Shown: positions 55,811-64,000 of the stretch, piece by piece
Numbering within the stretch: the stretch's first letter is position 1
Layout of the letters: each line of letters begins with the position of its first letter
Source: an uncultured Coriobacteriales bacterium
GTDB taxonomy: Bacteria > Actinomycetota > Coriobacteriia > Coriobacteriales > UMGS124
Direction of reading: 5' to 3'
Assembly (NCBI GenBank): GCA_934636245.1
Contig: CAKUAI010000009.1
Span: 83,510 to 147,509 of the forward strand
Length of the DNA stretch: 64,000 nt
The notes under the pieces: generated by a model
Database searches by the model: none
What the model was told of the DNA's origin: nothing
What the model saw: the letters and a program-made list of their open reading frames with translations, nothing else
Position numbers and translations under genes: made by a program

Positions 55811-58747
55811 TTACTGCTTGGAAATCAGGTCCACGACTGTGAGGTCCGCAGACGCCTTTGCAATGATGTCGCGGCTGCCGAAGACGCAGACGCGACCTTG
55901 CTCGGCGACGCCGTGCAGGGCCTGGGCAAGGTTGCGTAACGCCTGCGGGGTCGTTGCGAGTTCTTCGTTGCGCAAACGGTCTCTCCAGAGGGGGTCACGG
56001 CGGGCAAGGTAAAGGCCGTCTTGCCTGCGTGCCACCTGGTAGGGCTTTTTGGGAGAGTCGTGGGCCGCAAGGGTGCTCACGATGTAGCCCTCCAAGTCCT
56101 CGTCAGTGGGTTCGTAGTTTTCAATCCAGGAGGCACAGGCGTCCATGCGAGCAAGAGAGTCGTCGAGATTGGGGTCGCGGAAGGTATAGAAGCCCACCTC
56201 GCCGTCGATGTCAGGCTTGATGCCGCAGCCGTAGGCGCCACCCTTCACGCGAATCTCGTTCCAGAGATACTCGTAGTTGATGGCTTTTTGCGCCACGTTC
56301 CATGCGCCGGAGAACGTGTTGCCAGAGAGGGGTCCGCAAAGGGCCTTGGAGACGAAACACACGTCAGTGGGAACAACGAATGCCTCGTTGACGAGCGCAG
56401 CAGGGGGAATGACGAGACGCGTTTGCTGAGCCTTTGCTTCCTCCAGGCCAAAGGTACCTGCCTTGTCCCAGTAAGCGACAAGGTCGCACTTGGGGCCGGT
56501 GAAGCTGTGATAGTCGTTCCCGCGCTTGAACGTGCGCTTGCAGACATCGGTGAGTTTGGCCGGAAGGTCGCGAGAAACTTCCGCCCAGTCTTTGAGCAGC
56601 TCACAGACGAAACGGTAGTAATCGACGCCACCAAAGTGCTGGCCCAGCCTCTTTTTGTCATCGGTGTAGCTCATGGCGCGTGCCAGGGCGTATGAGTGGC
56701 CGGAGTTTGCAAAAGCCTGCTCGGCATCGAGCTTTTGCTGCGTAAGGACCGTGCGGATGCGCTCGGTGTCATCAAAGACGGTTTGCGACCACACATGCGC
56801 GGGCAGCTCGGCCAGGTCGATGACGTTTTCCGAAAGGGCGCAGGCTCCCGCGACAAGCCAGGCACAGGGCTGTCCCGTGTCCTCGCGGCGCGTCACATGG
56901 GTGGAGAACCCAAGGCGTCCCAGGCGGCTTTCCACAAGCAGGTCGAGCTCTGCGGCGCTGTGGCTGGTTGTGGCCATCTTGCCGAGCAGACTGCAGGCAA
57001 GCGTCACATAGCAGAGCTCGTCCCAGGCGAGGTCGTCGAGGGGGAAGTAATGATAGGTGTAATCGATGCGGCGCGTGTCCAGGTCGTAATGGGCGCACGG
57101 CAGCGGAGTGTCTTGGGCCAAAACGAGGGATGTCTCCGCTGGGCCCTGCCCCACATCGCGCAAGTGCAGGCGCGGCAGGGTGGCAAGCGCCTCGGGGGAG
57201 TCGGGCTCGTCTTGGATGCGATGCAACTCGTTGGCCGCGCGCTCGACATCGTCAAGTTGTTGGGGCGATACCTTCTCGGCTGTATCGACCTGGTCTTGTT
57301 CCGGCTCGCATTCGTCCTCTTCGAGGGCAATAAGCTCGCAGCGGCCGTGGTGATTTGTGTCGACGAAGATGTCGCGCACGGTATCTTCCCAAAACGTGGT
57401 GCTGAGGCCCTCGCGCAGCGTGCGCATTGAGTCTTCGTAGCGCAGGTAATCGCAGGGCATCTCGTCGTCGTACAGCCAGCCGCACATGGCGTTGATGGCC
57501 AGCGCCACGCCGTCGGCCATGCCCGAGTCACGCTCGCGCAGGCTGAAGTCGGCGGCGTCGAGCGCTGCCGAGAGTTCTGCGCGCGGCACGCCCTCGCGTG
57601 CCATGCGGGAGAACTCGGCCTTCAGCAGCTCGGTGAGCTCATCTGCCGCCCCAGCGCGTGCGCCGCGCAGCTCGATGACGACATAAGGCTGCAGCAGGCC
57701 GTCGTACACGAAGCAGTCCACGTCGCAACCCAAGTCCGATTCGAGAATCGTGCGCTTGAGCGGGGCCTCGTTGCTGCCCATGAGGGCGTCGCACAGGATC
57801 TCGCAGGCAAGGACGTGCGTGCGGTCGCGGAACGTTCCGATGACGAATCCTTCCGTGACGCAGGCATTGTCGGGGCTCGTCTGCATCTCCTTATGCACGT
57901 CGAGACGTACGACGGGCTCCTGAAGTTCCAGGGGGTTTGCGGAACCGGCCGCGCGTCCGCTTTGACGCTCCTTGTCGATGAAGCCTGCGATGAGCTCGAG
58001 CTCGGGCATGAGAGCGATGTCGCCGTACAGCACGATGCGGGCGTTTGCCATGTTGTAATGGCGCGCGTGGGTGTCCAGGTACGACTCATAGGTGAGGTTG
58101 GGGATGGCCGCGGGGTTGCCGCCGGATTCGTATCCGTAGGCGGTGTCGGGGAACAGCGCCGCGTTGAGGCCCGCCAGGGCGACCTCGTCCGGGTCGGACA
58201 TGGCCCCGCGCATCTCGTTGAGCACAACGCCATTGGTCACGAGGTGCCTGTCTGCGCCTTCGCCCTCCACTTCGTAATGCCAGCCTTCTTGTTCGAAGAT
58301 TGCGCGCTTGTGGTAGAGCTGGGGGAAGAGCACGGCGTCGAGGTAGACGCTCATCAAGTTCATGAGGTCGCGCTCATTGGTGCTTGCGACCGGGTACATC
58401 GTCTTGTCGGAGAACGTGAGCGCGTTGAGGAACGTCTGCATCGAGGTTTTGAGCAGGTTGACGAACGGCTCCTTTACCGGATACTGGTCGCTGCCGCACA
58501 AAACGGAGTGCTCTAGGATGTGAAAGACGCCCGTGTTGTCGACGGGCGGCGTCTTGAACGTGACGGAAAACGACTTGTTCTCATCTTCGTTTGCAAGCCA
58601 CATGAGCGGCGTGCCGGTCTGATCGTGGCGCATCACCACGGCTCGGCCGTCGATTTCGGGCAGGTCCTCTATGCGTTCGACCCGAAAACCGTGCAGCACG
58701 TCGCCCACATGAAGGTTGCGCGCGGTTTGGTTGGACGTATCGGCCAT
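55811..58747 (-). CDS. M16C metallopeptidase (presequence-protease type)
   Basis: The 978-residue product is an inverted-zinc (HxxEH) peptidase: FHILEHSVLCGS gives H76, E79 and H80, and NEMRGAMSDPDEV gives the distal ligand E178. The length and the M16C-associated middle domain place it with eukaryotic PreP and bacterial Hyp-type peptidases, which degrade peptides inside a closed chamber made by two fused halves. No signal peptide is seen, so it is probably cytosolic. The ATG has AAAGG upstream. It stands alone on the minus strand; an acidic stretch rich in Glu/Asp/Gln lies around 465-485. Confidence 0.92.
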   Translation of the reverse strand: MADTSNQTARNLHVGDVLHGFRVERIEDLPEIDGRAVVMRHDQTGTPLMWLANEDENKSFSVTFKTPPVDNTGVFHILEHSVLCGSDQYPVKEPFVNLLKTSMQTFLNALTFSDKTMYPVASTNERDLMNLMSVYLDAVLFPQLYHKRAIFEQEGWHYEVEGEGADRHLVTNGVVLNEMRGAMSDPDEVALAGLNAALFPDTAYGYESGGNPAAIPNLTYESYLDTHARHYNMANARIVLYGDIALMPELELIAGFIDKERQSGRAAGSANPLELQEPVVRLDVHKEMQTSPDNACVTEGFVIGTFRDRTHVLACEILCDALMGSNEAPLKRTILESDLGCDVDCFVYDGLLQPYVVIELRGARAGAADELTELLKAEFSRMAREGVPRAELSAALDAADFSLRERDSGMADGVALAINAMCGWLYDDEMPCDYLRYEDSMRTLREGLSTTFWEDTVRDIFVDTNHHGRCELIALEEDECEPEQDQVDTAEKVSPQQLDDVERAANELHRIQDEPDSPEALATLPRLHLRDVGQGPAETSLVLAQDTPLPCAHYDLDTRRIDYTYHYFPLDDLAWDELCYVTLACSLLGKMATTSHSAAELDLLVESRLGRLGFSTHVTRREDTGQPCAWLVAGACALSENVIDLAELPAHVWSQTVFDDTERIRTVLTQQKLDAEQAFANSGHSYALARAMSYTDDKKRLGQHFGGVDYYRFVCELLKDWAEVSRDLPAKLTDVCKRTFKRGNDYHSFTGPKCDLVAYWDKAGTFGLEEAKAQQTRLVIPPAALVNEAFVVPTDVCFVSKALCGPLSGNTFSGAWNVAQKAINYEYLWNEIRVKGGAYGCGIKPDIDGEVGFYTFRDPNLDDSLARMDACASWIENYEPTDEDLEGYIVSTLAAHDSPKKPYQVARRQDGLYLARRDPLWRDRLRNEELATTPQALRNLAQALHGVAEQGRVCVFGSRDIIAKASADLTVVDLISKQ

Positions 58748-58900
58748 AACTCAACCTTTCTCATCGTGTTTGACGGGTCGAATTGTACCCGTGCCGTATG
58801 TCCTCTCAGCGATGAAGGCACGCTTTTCTTCCTGTGGGGGGCTCAAGGTGGGTATGATGGATGAGTCGTGCGTTTATCTTCCAAAACGAAAGGCTTTCTC

Positions 58901-59536
58901 ATGCCGAAGAAGCACAAGTTCGACTATTTTGAAGCGTTTTGTGCCCAGGCCGACATCGCTCGCAAGGAGTCGCAGGCCCTGCTCGATGTCGTCGAGAACT
59001 TCAAGCCCGATCCCGAGTGGCTCCGCGGGAAGATGGAGGTGATTCACACCATCGAGAACGAGGGAGATGACATCGCCCACGAGATCATCGAGCGTCTCGC
59101 CACCGAGTTTTTGCCTCCCATCGATCGCGAGGACGTCACCGAGCTCACTATGCTGCTCGACGATGTGACCGACGAGATCGAGGAGGTCGTGCAGCACATC
59201 TATATGTACGACTTCAACGAGCTTCACCCCGCGGTTGTGCCCACTGCGCGCGTCATCGATGCCGCGGTTGAGGCGCTCTACGAGGCGACGAAGGCATTCA
59301 ACGAGTTCAAGAAGCCCAAGAAGCTCGAAAAGCTTCTCATTGCCGTGCATGACCGTGAGTCTGAGGGCGACGAGTTCTACATCGAGAACAAGCGCGACCT
59401 GTTTGCCAACCACCCCGATGCCTCGGCCGCGTACCTCATTTCGTGGAACGGCATGTTCTCTCACATGGAGGCCTGCTGTGACGCATGCGAGGACGTTGCT
59501 TGTGTCATGCAGAAGGTCATGCTCAAGAACTCTTAA
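58901..59536 (+). CDS. DUF47 PhoU-like protein, probable Pit partner
   Basis: The 211 residues form an all-helical PhoU-like protein. Two paired acidic motifs, ENEGDDIAHEII (about 46-57) and ESEGDEFYIEN (about 155-165), are typical metal-binding motifs of the DUF47/YkaA family, usually encoded next to pit. Here pit is on the opposite strand beyond the M16C peptidase. The ATG at 58901 follows GAAAGGC. It may regulate phosphate uptake by Pit, by analogy. Confidence 0.85.
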   Translation: MPKKHKFDYFEAFCAQADIARKESQALLDVVENFKPDPEWLRGKMEVIHTIENEGDDIAHEIIERLATEFLPPIDREDVTELTMLLDDVTDEIEEVVQHIYMYDFNELHPAVVPTARVIDAAVEALYEATKAFNEFKKPKKLEKLLIAVHDRESEGDEFYIENKRDLFANHPDASAAYLISWNGMFSHMEACCDACEDVACVMQKVMLKNS

Positions 59537-59571
59537 TCCATAATTCACAAAAAAGCGTTATCATTGGGATT

Positions 59572-59665
59572 TGTCGCCTTCCGCCCGGGAGGCGACTGTC
59601 TGGTTGTGCGCCGTTTACGCACGCCGGGCGTCTGTAGGCAAGTCACCCGAACCGACACGGGGTGA
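59572..59665 (+). other. three tandem hairpins in the aspS leader
   Basis: GTCGCCT/AGGCGAC (59573-59595), GTGCG/CGCAC (59606-59622) and GTCACCC/GGGTGAC (59642-59666) follow one another before aspS. I see no T-box sequence (no AGGGTGGNACCGCG) and no T-run. Confidence 0.5.
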
Positions 59666-59691
59666 CACAGACCGATTAGGGAGACCCCCCA

Positions 59692-61473
59692 ATGACGAGC
59701 GTTCTGAACGAGCATTCAACGCATACTCACACCTGTGGCGAGCTGCGCGCCAGCGACATTGGCGCCACCGTCACGCTGAATGGTTGGGTGCAGCACCGCC
59801 GCGACCACGGCGGTCTCATTTTCGTCGACTTGCGCGACCGCGAGGGTCTCACGCAGTGCACGTTCGACCCGGAGCTTTCTGGCGCCGAGGCGTTCCACAC
59901 CGCCGAGACCATCCGTCCCGAGTGGCCCATCTCCGTCACCGGTACGGTGCGCCATCGTCCCGATGACACCACGAACCCCAACATGGTCACCGGCGAGGTT
60001 GAGGTCCTCATCACCGACATCAAGGTGATCAACACGTGCAAGACCCCGCCCTTCCAGATCGAGGACGGCATCGATACCGCCGAGGACACGCGCCTGCGTT
60101 ACCGCTACCTGGACCTGCGCCGTCCTGAGATGCTCAACAACCTCAAGGTGCGTAACTCCTTCTGCTGGGGCATGCGCGAGGCTCTGCACAACCGCGCATT
60201 CCTCGAGGTCGAGACGCCCATCCTGTTCAAGTCCTCGCCTGAGGGCGCTCGCGACTTCATCGTCCCGAGCCGCATCCAGCCGGGCAACTTCTACGCTCTT
60301 CCCCAGTCGCCCCAGCTGCTCAAGGAGCTGCTCATGGTGAGTGGTGTTGAGCGCTACTACCAGGTTGCCAAGTGCTTCCGCGACGAGGACCTGCGCGCCG
60401 ACCGTCAGCCCGAGTTCACCCAGGTCGACCTCGAGATGTCGTTCGTCGACATGGACGGCGCCATCGGCCTGCTCGAGGACGTCCTGAAGGACGCCTTCGC
60501 CCATGTGGGCGTCGAGCTGCCCACCCCGCTGCGCCGCATGCCTTATTGGGAGGCCATGGACACCTACGGATGCGACAAGCCCGACACGCGTTATGGCATG
60601 CATCTGGTCGACCTGACCGACATCTTCGCGAACTCGCAGTTCAAGGTCTTTGCCACGGCTGCCAACACCGAGGGCCAGGTCGTCAAGTGCATCAACGCCA
60701 AGGGTGCCGGCACCTGGACCCGCGGTGAGATCGACAAGCTTCCCAAGGTCGCCGAGACCTTCGGTGCCAAGGGCCTCGCCTGGATCGCTTTTCGTGAGGA
60801 CGGCTCCGTCAACAGTCCCATCGTCAAGTTCTTCTCTGACGAGGAGATGGCCGCCCTCAAGGAGCGCGCCAACGTTGAGCCCGGCGACCTCGTTATGTTC
60901 GCCGCCTGCGGCCGCGTGCTTGCCGACGAGATTCTGGGCGGCATGCGCACCCACATGGCAAACGCCCTGGGCATCAAGCGTGAGGGCCACGACTTCCTGT
61001 GGGTCGTCGACTTCCCGATGTTCAAGTACGACGAGGACGAGAAGCGCTATTCCGCCGAGCACCACCCCTTCACGCAGCCGTGCTACGAGGACCTCGACAA
61101 GATCGAGGACGACCCGCTGAGCGTGGGCTCCTACACCTACGACTTCGTCATGGACGGCTACGAGGCTGGCGGCGGCGGTCTGCGCATCCACAACGCCGAC
61201 CTGCAGATGCGCGTCCTCAAGCGCCTCGGCTTCACTGAGGAGCAGGCAAACGCCCAGTTCGGCTACCTCATTGAGGCACTTGGCTACGGTGCCCCGACCC
61301 TGGGCGGCTTTGCTCTGGGCCTGGACCGCGTCTGCATGCTGCTGTGCGGTTGCGATTCCATCCGCGATGTCATGGCCTTCCCCAAAACCTCCTCGGGCAG
61401 CGACCTTATGAGCGCCGCCCCCAGCGAGGTCAGCTTGAAGCAGCTCAAGGAAGTCTCCCTGCGCGTGCTCTAA
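59692..61473 (+). CDS. aspS: aspartyl-tRNA synthetase
   Basis: A class II synthetase. The 593 residues comprise the OB-fold anticodon domain (VTLNGWVQHRRDHGG), motif 1 region, the AspRS flipping-loop region, motif 2 FRDEDLRADRQPEFTQ, a large GAD insertion domain (about 285-420) as in bacterial AspRS, and motif 3 GLDRVCMLL. Whether it also charges tRNA-Asn depends on gatCAB genes outside the window. GATTAGGGAG precedes the ATG. Confidence 0.96.
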   Translation: MTSVLNEHSTHTHTCGELRASDIGATVTLNGWVQHRRDHGGLIFVDLRDREGLTQCTFDPELSGAEAFHTAETIRPEWPISVTGTVRHRPDDTTNPNMVTGEVEVLITDIKVINTCKTPPFQIEDGIDTAEDTRLRYRYLDLRRPEMLNNLKVRNSFCWGMREALHNRAFLEVETPILFKSSPEGARDFIVPSRIQPGNFYALPQSPQLLKELLMVSGVERYYQVAKCFRDEDLRADRQPEFTQVDLEMSFVDMDGAIGLLEDVLKDAFAHVGVELPTPLRRMPYWEAMDTYGCDKPDTRYGMHLVDLTDIFANSQFKVFATAANTEGQVVKCINAKGAGTWTRGEIDKLPKVAETFGAKGLAWIAFREDGSVNSPIVKFFSDEEMAALKERANVEPGDLVMFAACGRVLADEILGGMRTHMANALGIKREGHDFLWVVDFPMFKYDEDEKRYSAEHHPFTQPCYEDLDKIEDDPLSVGSYTYDFVMDGYEAGGGGLRIHNADLQMRVLKRLGFTEEQANAQFGYLIEALGYGAPTLGGFALGLDRVCMLLCGCDSIRDVMAFPKTSSGSDLMSAAPSEVSLKQLKEVSLRVL

Positions 61474-61612
61474 GAAAGCAATGATTAAGTCCGATTGGCC
61501 TCACCGGACACGTTTTCTACCTGCGGCGCTGCAATGATGAAGTGCCACACGGCCCACTTGTTCATTGTTTCCCTAAAGGTATGAGACGGGCCTTTTCGCG
61601 TTGATTTGCCCG

Positions 61613-61645
61613 TTGACGCATGACGATGTGCCCGCGCGGTATACT
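61613..61645 (+). promoter_or_regulatory. probable promoter of the pilin-like gene
   Basis: TATACT (61640-61645) is a good -10; the nearest -35, TTGACG (61613-61618), is 21 bases away, longer than normal. The rest of the 246-base gap after aspS holds no gene. Confidence 0.4.
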
Positions 61646-61719
61646 GAATGGGACCCTGAATGGGCGCGGTCGGCGCATGCTGCGCTGGCCGCGCCTGTCC
61701 CGTATGTTAGGAGGCCATC

Positions 61720-63849
61720 ATGGTCCGCCTTCAAACCTCTTTGGGCATGCGTCTCTTTATCGCGCCCCTGGCCTGTGCGGCCCTTTGTGCTGGTTGCGTC
61801 ACGTTGCCCCTTGATTCTCTGGCTTTTGCCGACGAGACTGCGCCTGGTGTTGCTGCCGCCCCCACGCCCTCTGATGGCGACGCTGCCGAGTCGGTAAACT
61901 CTGATACACAAACCGACTCTGCTTGCGCGGTGAAGTTCGAGGACGTCGACGCATGCCTCGCCGGACGCCCGGTGTTCGCTCAGGCAGATTCGCCCTATGC
62001 GCTTATCGATGCCTCAAACCTTTCCCCGGAGCTTGCTGGCAACGACGCTGCCCTGGCTTGCGTGCTTGAATGCGGCAAATCCTACGACGTCTCGACGCTG
62101 GCAAGTCTCAAAGTTGCCTATGTCATCGTGCCCGAGGGCGCGCTTGACGGTTTTACGAGCACCAATTCGAATGCGACTGAATCGGGACAGGTTGCCGCGG
62201 CTTCAAAGGTCGACGATACGGCAGTCTCGAGCGCAGACGGTGCCCAGGCGAGCGCGAATGCGCCCCAGGCTGATTCCGGTGCCGCCGGAGCGGGCCAAAC
62301 GGTGCGTCTCTATGGCATCTCCCAAGAGCAGGCACTGTCCTGCGGTGTGTATACGGCCACCTCGTTGAATGCCGAATATCGCTTTGAAGGCCTTGAAAAG
62401 GCCTCTCAAGACGTCCTTGTCTTTGGTACCGTCTCTTCCTCTGGCCAGGCTTCTGAAAACAACGGCTCGCAGACGGGGGCCGGCGAGAGTGCCCCCGACG
62501 CTTCGACTGCAAAAGCCCATCTTCAGGCAAAGGTCTCGCTCGAAGGCGCCGAGGTTTCTGCCAACCAGTTCTCGTTTGCGGTCGAGCCCCTCGACGGCGC
62601 TGTGCAACCGGAGCTTTCAGAGGCGGCCAACGATGCAGACGGCCTTGTCGACTTTGGCGAAGTGGCATTTTCCGCTCCCGGCGACTACACCTACCGCATC
62701 TCGCAGGTTCCCGGCGATTTTGCCAGTGTTACCTACGATGACTCGTCTTTCGAGGTCGTGGTCCATGTCGACGTCGATGGACAAGACGGTGCCCTCACCG
62801 TGTCCGAGCCTGAGGTTCCCGTGTTCTCCAACAAGATGGAAAAGGCTTCCGAGTCCGAGCAGACGGCTCTTGCTCCTGTGACGGCCGCCTTGTCCACAAA
62901 GGTCACCCTCAAGGGCGCCGACCTCAACGCGGGGGCATACCAGTTCAAGATCACCTTGATTGACGGCGCCCCCGAGCCTACCGCAACCATGGCTGTTAAC
63001 ACGCAGGATGGAGTCGTTGATTTTGGTGGGGCCACCTTTACCAAGCCCGGCACCTATACGTACAAGGTCGTTCAGGTGCCAGGCGACGCAGCCGGTGTCA
63101 CGTATGACGACTCGGTTCTCACGTTTACCGTTGTCGTCGAGGCCAACGACGACAAGACGGCCCTCGTTGCCCAAGTGACCCCTTCGTCAACGCAGGGGTT
63201 TGTCAACTCCTACAAAGCGCCTGAATCTTCTTCGACGACAACGCAGGCAAGCACTGCGGCCTCCGAGCCTTATCATGCCGCCGCTGTGATCATCACCGCT
63301 TCGGTAAGCCAGCCCAGTGGCAAGTCCGTTGCCGGAAGCATGTCGTTCGATGTGGTTGACGATTCCGGTGCCGTGGTGACCACGGGCACCAATGACGCAA
63401 ACGGCACCGTGCGCTTCTCTACCATCGAGCTTTCCGAGGCGGGGGAGTACACCTATACCGTTCGCCCCGCACAGGGCACGTCGTTGTCTGCGGTGGCCGC
63501 AAACGGGGAGACGCCCTCGTACCGTGTTACCGTCAACGTCGAGGACACGGGTACCGGTCTGCTCGCCACGGTGTCCTATCCCGACGGAAGGCCCAATTTC
63601 ACCGCCAGTACGGCGGCGGCCAAGGAGAGGCTGTCCACGAGTGGCTCGGCGGCGAGCCTTGAGTCCACCAGTGCAGTCGAGCAGGATGCGCCGGGCACCC
63701 AGGTCGCCGTTTCACCTGCCGTCATCGCCGTGGCTGCGGTCTGTGGCGTCGTTCTTGCCGCTGCTGTTGCCTGTATCGTGCGTCTCCAGGCAAAAGGCAG
63801 CAAGAAAGCCCCTGCTCATACGGCACATGGGGCTTCCGAGAAGAAGTAG
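61720..63849 (+). CDS. secreted FctA-like isopeptide-domain surface protein
   Basis: The 709-residue protein has a signal peptide (to about 38), an unrecognised Ala/Ser-rich region (40-260), two FctA/Spy0128-type domains (about 265-375 and 388-500), a third weaker one (about 515-635), and a C-terminal membrane segment (about 664-690) with Lys tail but no LPxTG. Domains 1 and 2 keep the Lys (K271, K394) and Asn (N371, N496) that form isopeptide bonds, and the TYT/RISQVPGD and YDDS motifs. The usual catalytic Glu after YTYxx is Gln in both (Q329, Q452). Domain 3 has none of the three. Probably a membrane-held surface or pilus-associated protein. AGGAGG precedes the ATG. Confidence 0.8.
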   Translation: MVRLQTSLGMRLFIAPLACAALCAGCVTLPLDSLAFADETAPGVAAAPTPSDGDAAESVNSDTQTDSACAVKFEDVDACLAGRPVFAQADSPYALIDASNLSPELAGNDAALACVLECGKSYDVSTLASLKVAYVIVPEGALDGFTSTNSNATESGQVAAASKVDDTAVSSADGAQASANAPQADSGAAGAGQTVRLYGISQEQALSCGVYTATSLNAEYRFEGLEKASQDVLVFGTVSSSGQASENNGSQTGAGESAPDASTAKAHLQAKVSLEGAEVSANQFSFAVEPLDGAVQPELSEAANDADGLVDFGEVAFSAPGDYTYRISQVPGDFASVTYDDSSFEVVVHVDVDGQDGALTVSEPEVPVFSNKMEKASESEQTALAPVTAALSTKVTLKGADLNAGAYQFKITLIDGAPEPTATMAVNTQDGVVDFGGATFTKPGTYTYKVVQVPGDAAGVTYDDSVLTFTVVVEANDDKTALVAQVTPSSTQGFVNSYKAPESSSTTTQASTAASEPYHAAAVIITASVSQPSGKSVAGSMSFDVVDDSGAVVTTGTNDANGTVRFSTIELSEAGEYTYTVRPAQGTSLSAVAANGETPSYRVTVNVEDTGTGLLATVSYPDGRPNFTASTAAAKERLSTSGSAASLESTSAVEQDAPGTQVAVSPAVIAVAAVCGVVLAAAVACIVRLQAKGSKKAPAHTAHGASEKK

Positions 63850-63956
63850 CGCGCTCGTCGGGTATAGAGGGGTCGGCCGTTTCATCCAGCCGGGCCCTGA
63901 CCACAGTTCTTGCTTTGCCAGAGGGGGCTGTAACAAAAGCCCCTATAACGAATTCA

Positions 63957-63995
63957 AGCCCCGCTCGGACCACTCCGGTCCGGGCGGGGCTTTTT
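63957..63995 (+). terminator. terminator of the FctA-like gene
   Basis: AGCCCCGCTCGGACC pairs with GGTCCGGGCGGGGCT across ACTCC, then TTTTT. A small AGGGGGCT/AGCCCCT hairpin (63922-63943) precedes it. Confidence 0.93.
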
Positions 63996-64000
63996 GGTTG

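Noticed and set aside
59537..59691. T-box riboswitch before aspS
   Set aside because: No T-box core sequence or antiterminator is present.
61780..61800. Possible lipobox (LCAGC) in the FctA-like protein
   Set aside because: The residue at -3 is Cys rather than Leu/Val/Ile, and a signal peptidase I site (AFA before DE) and a C-terminal membrane anchor explain the protein better.

Overview
The window is a 64 kb stretch of chromosome from a GC-rich bacterium, almost wholly protein-coding and built around the main transcription and translation gene clusters. Actinobacteria-type RNA polymerase and ribosomal proteins, a LL-diaminopimelate aminotransferase, an M16C peptidase, an exported CbiK and an FctA-type pilin together suggest a member of the Coriobacteriia (Collinsella/Olsenella-like). 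This placement is inference from gene content; no database search was possible. I saw no insertion sequence, prophage, CRISPR array or origin.

Positions 1-6000 (minus strand) are a cobalamin region. A tightly overlapping cobT - cobU-like - cobS - short cobU - cobC operon for nucleotide-loop assembly is followed by a cobalamin riboswitch, an exported CbiK chelatase and a secreted protein with two NEAT-like repeats. A tRNA-Thr and a small membrane HMA metal-binding protein (minus) come next. From 7091 everything runs on the plus strand: hisS (with a Cys-rich tail), clpC, ispD-ispF, cysS, rlmB, a NYN-domain RNase and a small membrane protein, an order resembling the Bacillus clpC-to-rpmG region.

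At 16.2-22.1 kb come four tRNAs (Thr, Tyr, Thr, Met), tuf, rpmG, tRNA-Trp, secE-nusG, rplKA and rplJL with an L10 leader. rpoBC (22.3-30.3 kb) and the str operon rpsL-rpsG-fusA follow, then the S10, spc and alpha operons (33.7-49.8 kb), ending with ecfA/ecfT, truA and dapL. Hairpins resembling Rho-independent terminators punctuate the ribosomal clusters after rpsJ, rplW, rpsQ, rplX and secY, and two structured leaders precede rplC and rplB.

The last 9.5 kb holds a minus-strand phosphate permease (pit) and a 978-residue M16C metallopeptidase, then a plus-strand PhoU-like DUF47 gene, aspS and a secreted FctA-like isopeptide-domain surface protein.

The most unusual observations are: (1) a domain at the C-terminus of RpoC that aligns without gaps to the RpoA C-terminal domain of the same genome and keeps most of its DNA-contact residues; (2) an RpoB whose fork-loop-2 segment is about 8 residues longer than usual and unlike it; (3) two CobU paralogues that look degenerate in complementary halves; (4) a B12 riboswitch in front of an exported chelatase and a secreted NEAT-like protein; (5) a 10-cysteine tail on HisRS; (6) the terminator-punctuated ribosomal protein operons with undescribed leader structures.
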